The notes beneath the pieces were generated by a model. The model made no database searches. It worked only from the letters and a program-made list of their open reading frames with translations, and was not told the DNA's origin. From Promethearchaeota archaeon (GTDB lineage: Archaea > Asgardarchaeota > Lokiarchaeia > Sigyniarchaeales > SOKP01), in NCBI GenBank assembly GCA_019057865.1, contig JAHLWP010000018.1:1-64000 (forward strand): a stretch of 64,000 nt of DNA, written 5' to 3'. Within the stretch, counting starts at the first letter, position 1; every line of letters begins with the position of its first letter. The translations under genes were made by a program, and so were the position numbers. Positions 1 through 8,624 of this stretch are shown piece by piece.

Positions 1-1139
1 AAAAACAATTAAAATTTGTGGCTGTAGCTGAACCTATTCAAGCAAGGCGTGAAAAATTTGCAAAATTACATAGTATCCCTTCTGATAGATGTTATAAAAG
101 CTGGGAAGATTTACTTGATGATAGTAAACTGGCTGATATCGCTTTTGTTTGTACTCAAGATCAAATGCATACAGAACCAACAATATTAGCGTTAGAAAAA
201 GGTTATCATGTGCTTTTAGAGAAACCAATGGCTCATAATTTAAAGGATTGCATTAAAATAGTTAAAAAAGTGGAAGAAACTGGAAAAATTTTAGGTGTTA
301 GACACATTTTGCGATACACTGATTTTTTTTCAAAGATATATAAGATAATCCAAAAAGGTCTCATTGGAGATATTATTAACATTAGTCATAGAGAAAATGT
401 TATGTGGTATCATTATGCCCATAGTTACATTAGAGGACCATGGGCAAATGTAGAAAAATCTTCACCAATGATTTTAGCTAAGTGTTGTCATGACCTTGAT
501 TTACTTTATTGGATGGTTGACTCACTTCCTAAAAGGATTAGTTCTTTCGGAGGTTTAATGTACTTCAAACCCGAAAATGCTCCAGAAGGAGCACCTAATT
601 ATTGCTTAGATGGATGTCCAGTAAAAGATACATGTTTATATTATGCCCCACGGATTTATATTGATATTATCCCTATGATTCAAATTATGGAAAAAAGTGA
701 AAATAAATTTTTAAAAATATTAAGTAGATTAAGAAAAAATCATGTGTCCTTTCTAACACACATTTCTAAAATATTTACTCCTTTTAAAGAACTGAGGTAT
801 TATAAAGATTTCCCTATATATTATTTATATACAGGTCAGAAGGAAGATTATTCTGACGAAACAAAAGCTAAGATTTTAAAAAAAAGTCCTTATGGTCGAT
901 GTGTCTATCACTGTGATAATGATGTAGTTGATCATCAAGTAGTAAATATTGAGTTTGAAAATGGAGTTACAGCTAGTTTAACAATGCATGGTTTTAGTGA
1001 ACGAGAAGGTCGCACATTAAGAATTGATGGAACAAGGGCAACTATTATAGGTGAATATCATGTAAGTGGTGAGAAAATTATTTTTTATGATCACTTCTCT
1101 GGAAAAGAAAAATTTTTTATAAGAAAAAACTTAGAATGA
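1..1139 (+). CDS. Gfo/Idh/MocA-family oxidoreductase, 5' end outside window
   Basis: NAD(P)-dependent sugar/inositol dehydrogenase-type oxidoreductase; the substrate cannot be told. The frame is open from the first bases of the window and reads KQLKFVAVAEP, the usual end of the second Rossmann strand, so the glycine-rich nucleotide-binding loop and true start lie upstream; the GTG at 18 is not a believable start. The family signature EKPMAHNLKDC follows at about residues 69-79 of the visible part. The C-terminal alpha/beta domain carries an unusual Cys-containing insert (LDGCPVKDTCLYY) and ends prematurely with TGA at 1137-1139. The missing last ~65 residues are encoded in another frame just downstream (1136-1342), so the gene is probably frameshifted or naturally split. 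Family assignment is firm, function is not. Confidence 0.85.
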   Translation, partial: KQLKFVAVAEPIQARREKFAKLHSIPSDRCYKSWEDLLDDSKLADIAFVCTQDQMHTEPTILALEKGYHVLLEKPMAHNLKDCIKIVKKVEETGKILGVRHILRYTDFFSKIYKIIQKGLIGDIINISHRENVMWYHYAHSYIRGPWANVEKSSPMILAKCCHDLDLLYWMVDSLPKRISSFGGLMYFKPENAPEGAPNYCLDGCPVKDTCLYYAPRIYIDIIPMIQIMEKSENKFLKILSRLRKNHVSFLTHISKIFTPFKELRYYKDFPIYYLYTGQKEDYSDETKAKILKKSPYGRCVYHCDNDVVDHQVVNIEFENGVTASLTMHGFSEREGRTLRIDGTRATIIGEYHVSGEKIIFYDHFSGKEKFFIRKNLE

Positions 1140-1342
1140 AAGCTAGAGAATACGACCAAGGAGATTTTGAATTAGTAGAGGCATTTATTAAATCACTTAT
1201 TAGTAAAGAAATGGCTGAACCTTTAACAAATGCTAAGGCTTCTCTCGAGAGTCATTTAATGGCTTTTGCGGCACATAAGTCTCGCTTGAATAATAGTATA
1301 ATTGATATGAAAAAATTTCGAAAGCAAGCTGAAATATTATAA
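1136..1342 (+). pseudogene. C-terminal fragment of the preceding Gfo/Idh/MocA oxidoreductase (frame-shifted)
   Basis: Encodes 68 residues that match the expected C-terminal tail of this oxidoreductase family: a DFELVEAFIKSL helix, then SLESHLMAFAAHKSRLNN, which in relatives closes the same polypeptide. It overlaps the upstream stop as ATGA, so it could be translated by re-initiation as a separate chain. The simpler reading is a one-base indel near the A and T homopolymers at about 1110-1132, either a real mutation or a sequencing error. Not an independent gene family as far as I can see. Confidence 0.7.
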
Positions 1343-1500
1343 ATTTTTCAAAAATTCTTAATATTCATCGTTTAAACTTACGATTTTTATTTCATCAAAA
1401 ATGATGAAAGTATTAATTTTAAAATTTTTAGATAATTTTATTATAGTAAAGTTAATTAAATTCTTTATATTTAAAATTAAAATTAAAATTGCGAAAAATT

Positions 1501-1731
1501 ATGGAGAAAAAGATTGATACAAGCGACCAATTCATAGAATTCTATAAAAAGAAGGGAGATTATCTTGTATCACTCTCAGAAAATCATTTTAAGAATATAG
1601 AATATCGCAAGTGCCTTGAATTGTTGAATCAAGCATATAGTATGTATATAAAGGGATTTTATACTGAACTTGCTGAAAAAACTAAACAAAGATTTATGGA
1701 GATTAAAGAAAAATATTTTAAAAAAGAATAA
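1501..1731 (+). CDS. small helical protein of unknown function
   Basis: A 76-residue, Lys/Glu-rich protein predicted to be all helical. The segment FKNIEYRKCLELLNQAYSMYIKGFYTELAEKTKQRF resembles one or two TPR-like or MIT-like helical hairpins, which is a resemblance only. I chose the ATG at 1501 over the in-frame TTG at 1489. It stands alone, converging on the minus-strand Mut7-C gene. No signal peptide or membrane segment. Codon use is like its neighbours. Confidence 0.5.
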   Translation: MEKKIDTSDQFIEFYKKKGDYLVSLSENHFKNIEYRKCLELLNQAYSMYIKGFYTELAEKTKQRFMEIKEKYFKKE

Positions 1732-1743
1732 TGAATAAACATT

Positions 1744-2238
1744 TTAATCAAAGTCTAACTTCTTCTTTAATCTTGATATAATATCTATAATATGAGTCCC
1801 ATACCAATAAATTTTCTTGCATTGTAAATTTATACACTGAAAAAATTCATCATAATGATTAAATGTATTTTTTAATACTAATTCCTTAATTAATTCTTTT
1901 TCTTCAATTTTTTTTAATCGTGAATTACATATAGAACATCTAGCTTTTTCAACTTTAAACTTAAAATCCAAACTTAGCTTTTCTTTAAGTTGGATTAAAT
2001 AATTGTATACTCCTTCTCCTTCTAAATATATACTTTTTTCAAAGAAACTCTTATACAATGGGTAATCTTTTGTAAGAATAATCCTATCGTTTTTCTTAGC
2101 ATAGTCTATTAATTTTTCATCGGGTACGGGATTAACATCAAAAAATTCTTCTAAATCATTCGCATAGATAGTATCATAACCAAAAATTCTAAGAAATCGA
2201 GTTAATTTGCCTAACATTCCATCGGTTAAAAATTTCAT
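1744..2238 (-). CDS. Mut7-C RNase domain / PIN-like protein with zinc ribbon
   Basis: A stand-alone Mut7-C protein of 164 residues. It starts with MKFLTDGMLGKLTRFLRIFGYDT, the hallmark N-terminus with the first acidic residue of the PIN-like fold, followed by PDEKLIDYAKKNDRIILTKD with the next acidic residues. The C-terminal half has a zinc ribbon (CSICN near residue 101 and CINLQCKK near 134). Relatives are predicted RNases of unknown target found widely in archaea and bacteria. It is a single-gene unit between two convergent plus-strand neighbours. Family is clear; nuclease activity is inferred. Confidence 0.85.
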   Translation of the reverse strand: MKFLTDGMLGKLTRFLRIFGYDTIYANDLEEFFDVNPVPDEKLIDYAKKNDRIILTKDYPLYKSFFEKSIYLEGEGVYNYLIQLKEKLSLDFKFKVEKARCSICNSRLKKIEEKELIKELVLKNTFNHYDEFFQCINLQCKKIYWYGTHIIDIISRLKKKLDFD

Positions 2239-2357
2239 ATTAGTAAAATATGATAATAAATATCACTTAAATCATTCTATAAATTATATAATTAAATCAT
2301 CATTTAAATTATATAATTGAAATTTTTATTTTTCTAAAACTTATAATTTGAGTACAA

Positions 2358-2888
2358 ATGGAAACTAAAGACCTAATGGAAAAAGCCGTTCGGTTTCATG
2401 GGCACATCTGTCCTGGTTTAGCAATGGGTGTTTTAGCGACTAAGTATGTTTTAGAACATGGTTTTAAATATTCGCATGATGAAGAATTAGTTGTTGTAGT
2501 TGAAAATGATAATTGTAGTGTTGATGCACTCCAAGTTATTTTAGGAACTACTTATGGCAAGGGTAATCTTATTCATAATGATTATGGAAAAAATAATTAT
2601 AACTTCTACGATCGAAATAACAAAAAAGCTGTGAAATTAGCACTAAAAGTGAGTATTTTTAAAAATAAAAAGTTAACTAGAGACGAGAAAATTCAAATTT
2701 TGATGAATTCAAAACCTGAAGATATTTTTAATATATATGACATTGAATTTAATCCTCCTGGAATGGCAGAATCGGAAGATTCATCGCCCTGCGAGATCTG
2801 TGGAGAACTAACAATGTCATCACGCCTTATGTTTTATAACAATAGCGATATATGTGTTCCATGTTATAAGAAACTTCGTTCAGAATAA
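2358..2888 (+). CDS. FmdE-family protein (formylmethanofuran dehydrogenase subunit E-like) with zinc finger
   Basis: FmdE-domain protein of 176 residues. The N-terminal motif RFHGHICPGLAMGVLA (residues 12-27) carries the conserved His and Cys. NDNCSVDALQVILGTTYGKGN (from about residue 51) is the second hallmark. The C-terminus has a CEICGE...CVPCYKKL zinc finger. In methanogens FmdE co-purifies with molybdenum formylmethanofuran dehydrogenase. Many non-methanogens carry orphan FmdE proteins tied to molybdopterin or metal metabolism. No fmd/fwd genes are nearby, so the partner is unknown. Confidence 0.85.
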   Translation: METKDLMEKAVRFHGHICPGLAMGVLATKYVLEHGFKYSHDEELVVVVENDNCSVDALQVILGTTYGKGNLIHNDYGKNNYNFYDRNNKKAVKLALKVSIFKNKKLTRDEKIQILMNSKPEDIFNIYDIEFNPPGMAESEDSSPCEICGELTMSSRLMFYNNSDICVPCYKKLRSE

Positions 2889-2996
2889 TACGCTAAAATA
2901 CGTTAAATGATCTTTGGAATTTTGCTAATAATCTTAAATGATATCTTTCCTCAATAAGTATTAAATTTAGAATAATCCTTCTTGTTGTGAAGTAAT

Positions 2997-3761
2997 TTGG
3001 AAAAAATTAATTCAAAAATCTTACCTGGTGCTGGACCTTTTTATTTTGATGGAAATAAAATAGGGATTTTAATGATACATGGTGGGGGTGGAGGAACATG
3101 TGCCGATTTGAAACCATTAGCAGAAGACTTGAATAAATCAAAAGGTTACACGATTCATGTTCCTTTATTACCCGGATTTGGAACCTCACCAGAAGAATTA
3201 AGAAAGATCTCAATACGCGCATGGAAGACAGCATTAGAAAAAGAAATAAATAAAATTAAAGAGAAATGCGGAAATATAATCGTTGGTGGTCATAGCATGG
3301 GCGGGATCTTCACATTAATTATGGCGGCTTATCACGATTTTGATGGAATCTTCACAATTTGTGCCCCAACGGGTATTCAAAGATTTGGATTTAAACTTGT
3401 ACCCCTTGCCAAGTTATTCATGAAATATCATTCCATAGCATCTGATAAATTTCGAGAGGAAACAAATAATCATTGGGTGGGTTATGATAAAATTCCAATT
3501 AATATTGCGACAAAGATAAAAAAATTGATGAAGGAGATGAATGAGAATCTATTTAGAATTAATTGTCCTACTATATTATTTCAAGGTAGGTTAGATTCTG
3601 AGATAAAAAAAGATAGTATGGATTATATTTATGACAACATTAAATCCAAGAATAAGAAAAAAATCTGGCTTGAATATAACGCACATTCAATATTAGATAG
3701 TATAGATCATCACATAATTGTTTCGGAACTTCTAAAATTCATTAATGAGTTTTGCCCTTAA
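2997..3761 (+). CDS. alpha/beta hydrolase (carboxylesterase / monoacylglycerol-lipase type)
   Basis: Soluble alpha/beta hydrolase of 254 residues, similar to small thermostable carboxylesterases. HGGGGGTCADLKPLAEDL supplies the oxyanion-hole region. GHSMGG (about residues 98-103) is the nucleophile elbow with catalytic Ser. Asp is in FQGRLDSEI and His in YNAHSILDS. The start is TTG at 2997 and gives a complete domain; no ATG lies further upstream in frame. Substrate unknown. Two further hydrolases lie in the window (8625 and 24030) and are not close copies. Confidence 0.85.
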   Translation: MEKINSKILPGAGPFYFDGNKIGILMIHGGGGGTCADLKPLAEDLNKSKGYTIHVPLLPGFGTSPEELRKISIRAWKTALEKEINKIKEKCGNIIVGGHSMGGIFTLIMAAYHDFDGIFTICAPTGIQRFGFKLVPLAKLFMKYHSIASDKFREETNNHWVGYDKIPINIATKIKKLMKEMNENLFRINCPTILFQGRLDSEIKKDSMDYIYDNIKSKNKKKIWLEYNAHSILDSIDHHIIVSELLKFINEFCP

Positions 3762-3826
3762 AATATAAATTATTGTTTTAATTATTAGAATATTATATTT
3801 AAGATACTTTCATTTTTAAAAACTCC

Positions 3827-4273
3827 ATGAATATGATAATTAGAGAATTTACTGAACAAGATATTGATGAAATTACAGCTTTGATGAAATATCTTTGCTC
3901 TTTAAGGAATCAAGAATTTGACGAAGAAGCATGGAGAAGCGACTTGGAATTAAAAATGAAAGAAGTTTTAAATTCAGAAGTAATTGTTGCATTTGAAAAA
4001 ATTACAAATCAAGTTATTGGAATGGGACATTGCTCTATTAAAACTTCAAACAATGGCAGATTCGGATATATTTCTAATTTAATTGTAAAAGAAGAGAAAA
4101 GAAGAACAGGTATTGGCGAAAAATTAATAAGACATATGATTGATTATTTTCGAAGGAATCATATTCAATCAATTAGATTAGCATTAAAACCAAATTTAGA
4201 TGAAGCTGCTAATTTGTTATTTACAAAATTGGGTTTTCAAGAAATCTTACGCTTTTATGAATTAATTATATAA
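3827..4273 (+). CDS. GNAT-family N-acetyltransferase
   Basis: A 148-residue single-domain GNAT. It opens with MIIREFTEQDIDEI, shows strand beta4 as YISNLIVKEEKRRTGIGEKLIRHMIDYF with the acetyl-CoA pyrophosphate loop (RRTGIG, a variant of Q/RxxGxG/A), and ends with AANLLFTKLGFQEI. Acceptor unknown. Two in-frame ATGs, at 3827 and 3833, are both possible starts. Stand-alone gene. Confidence 0.85.
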   Translation: MNMIIREFTEQDIDEITALMKYLCSLRNQEFDEEAWRSDLELKMKEVLNSEVIVAFEKITNQVIGMGHCSIKTSNNGRFGYISNLIVKEEKRRTGIGEKLIRHMIDYFRRNHIQSIRLALKPNLDEAANLLFTKLGFQEILRFYELII

Positions 4274-4370
4274 TGGATATTAAAGAGAATGAAGTTAAAT
4301 CCTAATTCAATAAAGACTATAATGATAAAACAATATTTTTAAATTATTTAAAACATAAGATGATTAACTT

Positions 4371-5606
4371 ATGATTAAAAAGATAAATAAAGGGCACACG
4401 TTATTAGTAAAAGGACCTACAAGAGTTACCCTATTAGAGGGTAAAATAGATGTTTTTGGAAAGATTTTTCTACCAATAAAAGAAGTTTCTGGTAAAAATA
4501 TGTCATTTAGTGAAGGTCAAAATGTCTTAATAGTACCCAGTGCCCATAATTATCCTCTTTATGCATTAGAGAATTCAAAATTAGAAATATTTACTAATTT
4601 AGAAGAAAATCTTGAATTAATAGAAGAAAATTCAATAAGTAATAAATGGAAAGAAGTCAAAGATTCAATTCTAGATGAATTGAAAAAAAATAATAGAGAA
4701 TCACCCTTAAAAATAATGGTGTTAGGGATTAGTAGTGGTAAAACAACACTCATTAAATATCTAGCAAACAATTTTCTTAAGGAAGGGTTGAAAGGAGGAT
4801 ATCTTGATTCTGATCTAGGACAACAAATTATATATCTTCCAACTACTATTAACATTGGCAAATTAGATGATTATATTATATCAAGTAATAATATCGATTC
4901 TGAGAACACTGCATTTATAGGAAGTACTTTCCCTAAAGGAAATTACAAATTTATCGTTTCCGTATTCTGCAGAGAATTAATTAACAATTATTTAGTAAAT
5001 AATAAAAACACAGATTTTTTATTAATTGATACAGATGGATGGATAAAAACAGAAGCAGGGATTATTTATAAGAATTTTTTTATTAAGGCTGTTGATCCTG
5101 ATGTATTAATCGTATTTCATGATGAAACTATCGAAGAACTAAAGAAGATTGAAAAAATAACATCAAGTCAAAGAAAAGATAGGAAAATATATCTTATCAA
5201 GGAAAAAAACAAATATTTTTATGAAAAAAGTAAAGAAGAAAGAAGATTTTTAAGGCAAAGTCAATTTTCTAAGATATTTGCGAATTTTAGAAAAATGTCA
5301 ATCCCTTTAAATGATATGAAATTTATAAAAACCGATTATGATAAAGATAATGAGAGAATTGTCGAGATAAAAATTAAAGTTAATGATTTAATTAATCTCC
5401 CATACCATTATGTTATTATAGCATTATGTACTGAAAACTCTGAGTTGATAGAAATAGGACTTCTTTTTACTATCAATGTTGAGAAAAATTATATATTATT
5501 ATTTTCCGACTTAACCTATAAGCAACAACTCGATATAAAGAAAATATTTTTAGGAAGTCTTAGACTTAGTACTAAAGGTAATCATCAAGGATATCTTTAT
5601 CTATAA
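4371..5606 (+). CDS. Clp1/Grc3-like polynucleotide 5'-kinase
   Basis: Putative RNA 5'-OH polynucleotide kinase of the Clp1/Grc3/NOL9 family, 411 residues. It has an N-terminal beta-rich domain (residues 1-80), a P-loop region at 114-130, and the characteristic GGYLDSDLGQQIIYLPTTINIG segment, equivalent to the conserved DxDxGQ clasp of Clp1. DTDGWI near residue 224 fits the next family motif. The Walker A reads LGISSGKTT, one residue short of GxxxxGKT, so either the first Gly is replaced or the loop is shortened; this casts some doubt on full activity. A C-terminal beta domain follows. Archaeal relatives phosphorylate 5'-OH RNA ends; the in vivo target is unknown. Confidence 0.8.
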   Translation: MIKKINKGHTLLVKGPTRVTLLEGKIDVFGKIFLPIKEVSGKNMSFSEGQNVLIVPSAHNYPLYALENSKLEIFTNLEENLELIEENSISNKWKEVKDSILDELKKNNRESPLKIMVLGISSGKTTLIKYLANNFLKEGLKGGYLDSDLGQQIIYLPTTINIGKLDDYIISSNNIDSENTAFIGSTFPKGNYKFIVSVFCRELINNYLVNNKNTDFLLIDTDGWIKTEAGIIYKNFFIKAVDPDVLIVFHDETIEELKKIEKITSSQRKDRKIYLIKEKNKYFYEKSKEERRFLRQSQFSKIFANFRKMSIPLNDMKFIKTDYDKDNERIVEIKIKVNDLINLPYHYVIIALCTENSELIEIGLLFTINVEKNYILLFSDLTYKQQLDIKKIFLGSLRLSTKGNHQGYLYL

Positions 5607-5730
5607 TGAGATAATAGTTTATCGACAATACCTTGAATAATTTCTTTTACCCATATAAATATATAAAATAAAAAAAGAATTGTTGTATAATTATAATATT
5701 ATATAACTTAATTACTAATAAGGAATCTTT

Positions 5731-7170
5731 ATGGAGACGGATCCACTAACTAAATTTTTAAAATTAATGTCGAAAAGCATTACTAATTCGGATTTAGAAT
5801 TAATAAACTTAGGGAGATCCCTTGGATTAGACTTGATTTCATTTGCAGAATTAAGAGCTTCACAGGAGGATAGATTTGCAGATATAGTAAGAAAAAAAGC
5901 TTTAGATAAAATGGAAAAAGATAAAGATAATTATTTATCTGAAAAAGACTCTTTTTATGCAGGAAGCATTGATTTTATGGTTTCGGACGAACCTGAAGGA
6001 AAAAAGTTTTTTTTACTAGAAACCAATGGAGGATCTCATAGAGGACTCTCAATTATTACAAAAAAGCAACAAGCTATTTTGTATGATGGATACTATGAAG
6101 CTATTATTCAAGCAAGAAAATTAAATAAGAGAAATGATAGTAAAGCCTTAATTTTAATTGGAGTACCAATTAATGATGCTTTAATTCATGAAAAAGTTAT
6201 AATGGTGGAATATTTTAGAAGAAAAGTAAAAGAGCAAGGATATTCAGTTAAAATCTTTAATACAGCTAACTATAATAAGGATTTTAAAGCAGATATTGTG
6301 TTCTTAATAGCTGATTATAAACTACTTTCTACTCATTTAACATTTTCTGATAATTGGGTTAAATACCAAGATGAAAATGCAAGTGTTTTAATAGGGGATG
6401 GAATTGCTCGGCGCCTTAATAATGAAGAGTTTATTAGATTAATTAAGGAAGATTTTCATAAAATAAATACTATAATTGTAAATCCAATTTTTGAAGTTAC
6501 TGACGATAAATCTCTAACATATTTAGCAAGTTATTTTAGTAAAGATATCCTCGAAAAATATAATCTAAGATACCTCTTATTTACTAAAGCATATAATGAA
6601 GAAGATTTAATAAATAAGCTGGTATATGCCATAAGAAGATATAAAAAGTCTTTTATCATTAAACCTAGTGGTGGTTCGGGAGGAGCTGGAGTTATGCCAA
6701 TATCGAAAGATGAAGATCCGGCGAATATAAAAAATATCATTAAAGAGAGTGAAAAAGAGTTTTTTGCTAAATTCATGAAAAGTAGAAATCCTTATCCTTA
6801 TACTATTCAAGAAATAGCAGATTTCAGTTTAATTCAATGGAAAAATGGTAAACATACATTTGATATGAGAATTTATTTAGCTCAGAAAATGGGAAAAATA
6901 ATTCCTATTGGTGGTTTGGCTAGAATTGCTCGAGGAGTATATAGTGGAAGTTTAAATAAGCAAGAATTCGTTGTAAATCTATCTGGGTATAATGGGCAAA
7001 TAGAAGTTGAACGTGGACGAGCTATCTCAAAACAAGATGGTAAACTTTTAAACTTAACTGTTGATGATTTTGTTAATATGTTTTGTATAGGATGTGTTCT
7101 TTTCAAAAGTATTGCTGAAAATTATAAAAAAATTATTAATTTTTCAGATTGGGATAAATTACTTGACTGA
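5731..7170 (+). CDS. ATP-grasp domain ligase-like protein
   Basis: A 479-residue ATP-grasp protein of unassigned subfamily. ETNGGSHRGLS (near residue 110) precedes a pre-ATP-grasp region. FIIKPSGGSGGAGVMPI (near residue 308) is the glycine-rich ATP-binding loop. FDMRIYLAQKMGKIIPIGGLARIARG (near residue 375) and the later NLSGYNGQ resemble the Mg-binding end of ATP-grasp folds. Such enzymes join a carboxylate to an amine via an acyl-phosphate. The M14-peptidase-like gene starts 7 bp downstream, so the two probably form one operon and one pathway. A TTL-like or glutathionylspermidine-synthase-like role is possible but not shown. A good AAGGAAT site precedes the ATG. Confidence 0.7.
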   Translation: METDPLTKFLKLMSKSITNSDLELINLGRSLGLDLISFAELRASQEDRFADIVRKKALDKMEKDKDNYLSEKDSFYAGSIDFMVSDEPEGKKFFLLETNGGSHRGLSIITKKQQAILYDGYYEAIIQARKLNKRNDSKALILIGVPINDALIHEKVIMVEYFRRKVKEQGYSVKIFNTANYNKDFKADIVFLIADYKLLSTHLTFSDNWVKYQDENASVLIGDGIARRLNNEEFIRLIKEDFHKINTIIVNPIFEVTDDKSLTYLASYFSKDILEKYNLRYLLFTKAYNEEDLINKLVYAIRRYKKSFIIKPSGGSGGAGVMPISKDEDPANIKNIIKESEKEFFAKFMKSRNPYPYTIQEIADFSLIQWKNGKHTFDMRIYLAQKMGKIIPIGGLARIARGVYSGSLNKQEFVVNLSGYNGQIEVERGRAISKQDGKLLNLTVDDFVNMFCIGCVLFKSIAENYKKIINFSDWDKLLD

Positions 7171-7176
7171 AATGAT

Positions 7177-8337
7177 ATGAATCTTGAAACTTTAAAAAAG
7201 TTATTGAATATCTCTGATAGAAAAACATTATATGATGAAATCTTAAAAAAATTGCAGAGTTTTAATAATTTAGAACATGTTCAATATAATAAATATGAAA
7301 TTTCTGGTGGTATAATCCCCGTTTTAACAATCACTAAAAATTTAGATATAAATCAGATTAAAAATGTAAAATTATTCATAGGAGCACAGCATAACGAATA
7401 TAATGGACTATTTGGGATAATAAAATTTTTTAAAAATCTTCAAGAAGGATTAATTAAATCTAGTGATGTTTTACAGAATAAACAAATATTGATTTTTCTA
7501 CCTTTAATGAATCCATATGGGTTTCTGAACCCTCAAAAAAGTAATAAATCGGGATATTATCTGAGAAATGGGGAAAATCTTAATAGATTTTGGCGAAGAG
7601 CTTTTGTACCCGAATTTAAGAATGGAATGGAAGATTTAGATGAATATCCTCCTCCTGAACAAATAAAAATTGTTAAAGATTTACTTGATGATTTTTGGAA
7701 AAACGAGACAATACCAATATATATATTAGATTTTCATGAAACTTCCTTACTTGAGAGATTTCCAATTGAATTAAATAAAAATCTTTCACCATATTATAAA
7801 TTTGATCACTGGCTCAAGGAAGGTATTATATTTAATATTATTAAACTGTACAATATACACTATTCTAGAAAACCTTTATTTTTTAAATGTAATCCTTCAG
7901 CTGATCATACTCATATAAATTTAAACTATAAACAAATAGAAACCGTATCTGAGAAATTGCAAGAGTATCTATCTGAAAATCATGGTGTAGGTAAGTTACC
8001 TTTTTACTTCTGTTATAGCAATAAAAGTAAAGATTATTGCAGAAGATTGGCTAATATGGTTTATGATAAACTAAAAAATAAATTATGGGAAACCTATTTT
8101 CCTGCTTTTGATCATTCTTTCATAAATCATGGTTGCTTTATAAACATGAGCGATGCTACAGCCAGAGAAAAAGTTATTTCTATGGAGTTGGAATCTCAAA
8201 AACAATTCTTTAATATTTTTGATGAAATTGAAAAATCAAAATCAGAGTCAGATTATTTTGAAAAAAAATTGGATCTAATCAATTTGAGTATAGAATTAGC
8301 TCTAGAAACCATAAAAGAAATGATAAATTTAATTTAA
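7177..8337 (+). CDS. M14-like zinc carboxypeptidase / deacylase-type protein
   Basis: A 386-residue member of the M14 carboxypeptidase / succinylglutamate-desuccinylase superfamily by motif order: FIGAQHNEYNG (residues 68-77), NLNRFW (about 132), and DFHET (about 185), which supplies the last zinc His. The first motif is odd. The family expects HxxE, but here it reads QHNE, giving Q at the usual His position or an HxE spacing. Metal binding may therefore be altered. It directly follows the ATP-grasp ligase with a 6-bp gap, suggesting a ligase/hydrolase pair acting on the same amide bond. No signal peptide, so cytoplasmic. Confidence 0.65.
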   Translation: MNLETLKKLLNISDRKTLYDEILKKLQSFNNLEHVQYNKYEISGGIIPVLTITKNLDINQIKNVKLFIGAQHNEYNGLFGIIKFFKNLQEGLIKSSDVLQNKQILIFLPLMNPYGFLNPQKSNKSGYYLRNGENLNRFWRRAFVPEFKNGMEDLDEYPPPEQIKIVKDLLDDFWKNETIPIYILDFHETSLLERFPIELNKNLSPYYKFDHWLKEGIIFNIIKLYNIHYSRKPLFFKCNPSADHTHINLNYKQIETVSEKLQEYLSENHGVGKLPFYFCYSNKSKDYCRRLANMVYDKLKNKLWETYFPAFDHSFINHGCFINMSDATAREKVISMELESQKQFFNIFDEIEKSKSESDYFEKKLDLINLSIELALETIKEMINLI

Positions 8338-8367
8338 TACTTTTATAATTTTATTAATTTCATTCTT

Positions 8368-8550
8368 TTAATTAATTGGAGCTAATAATCCTTGTTTAGA
8401 GTGTTTTTTTCCATTTAGACAATCCACATGGTAATATATAGTCTCATTCCCATAAAATCTTCCATTTATAGTATTTCCTAAGGTAAAGTGAAAGACTTCT
8501 TTTAAATTTTTAATTCCAATTTTAACTCCACAAATTTTACAATTAACCAT
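8368..8550 (-). CDS. small zinc-finger-like protein
   Basis: A 60-residue protein with CKICG at residues 4-8 and a YYHVDC motif near residue 40, giving a plausible C-x2-C...H-x2-C zinc site. No family recognised. It ends convergently against the M14-like gene and lies just upstream, on the same strand, of nothing obviously related. Probably real because the Cys/His spacing is coherent and an ATG start exists, but the evidence is thin. Confidence 0.5.
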   Translation of the reverse strand: MVNCKICGVKIGIKNLKEVFHFTLGNTINGRFYGNETIYYHVDCLNGKKHSKQGLLAPIN

Positions 8551-8624
8551 TTTAATTCCTTTTGATATTAGTTTAAATTGAATTATTTAAACTAAACAAA
8601 TAAAAGAATTAGAGAACTAGTCAT

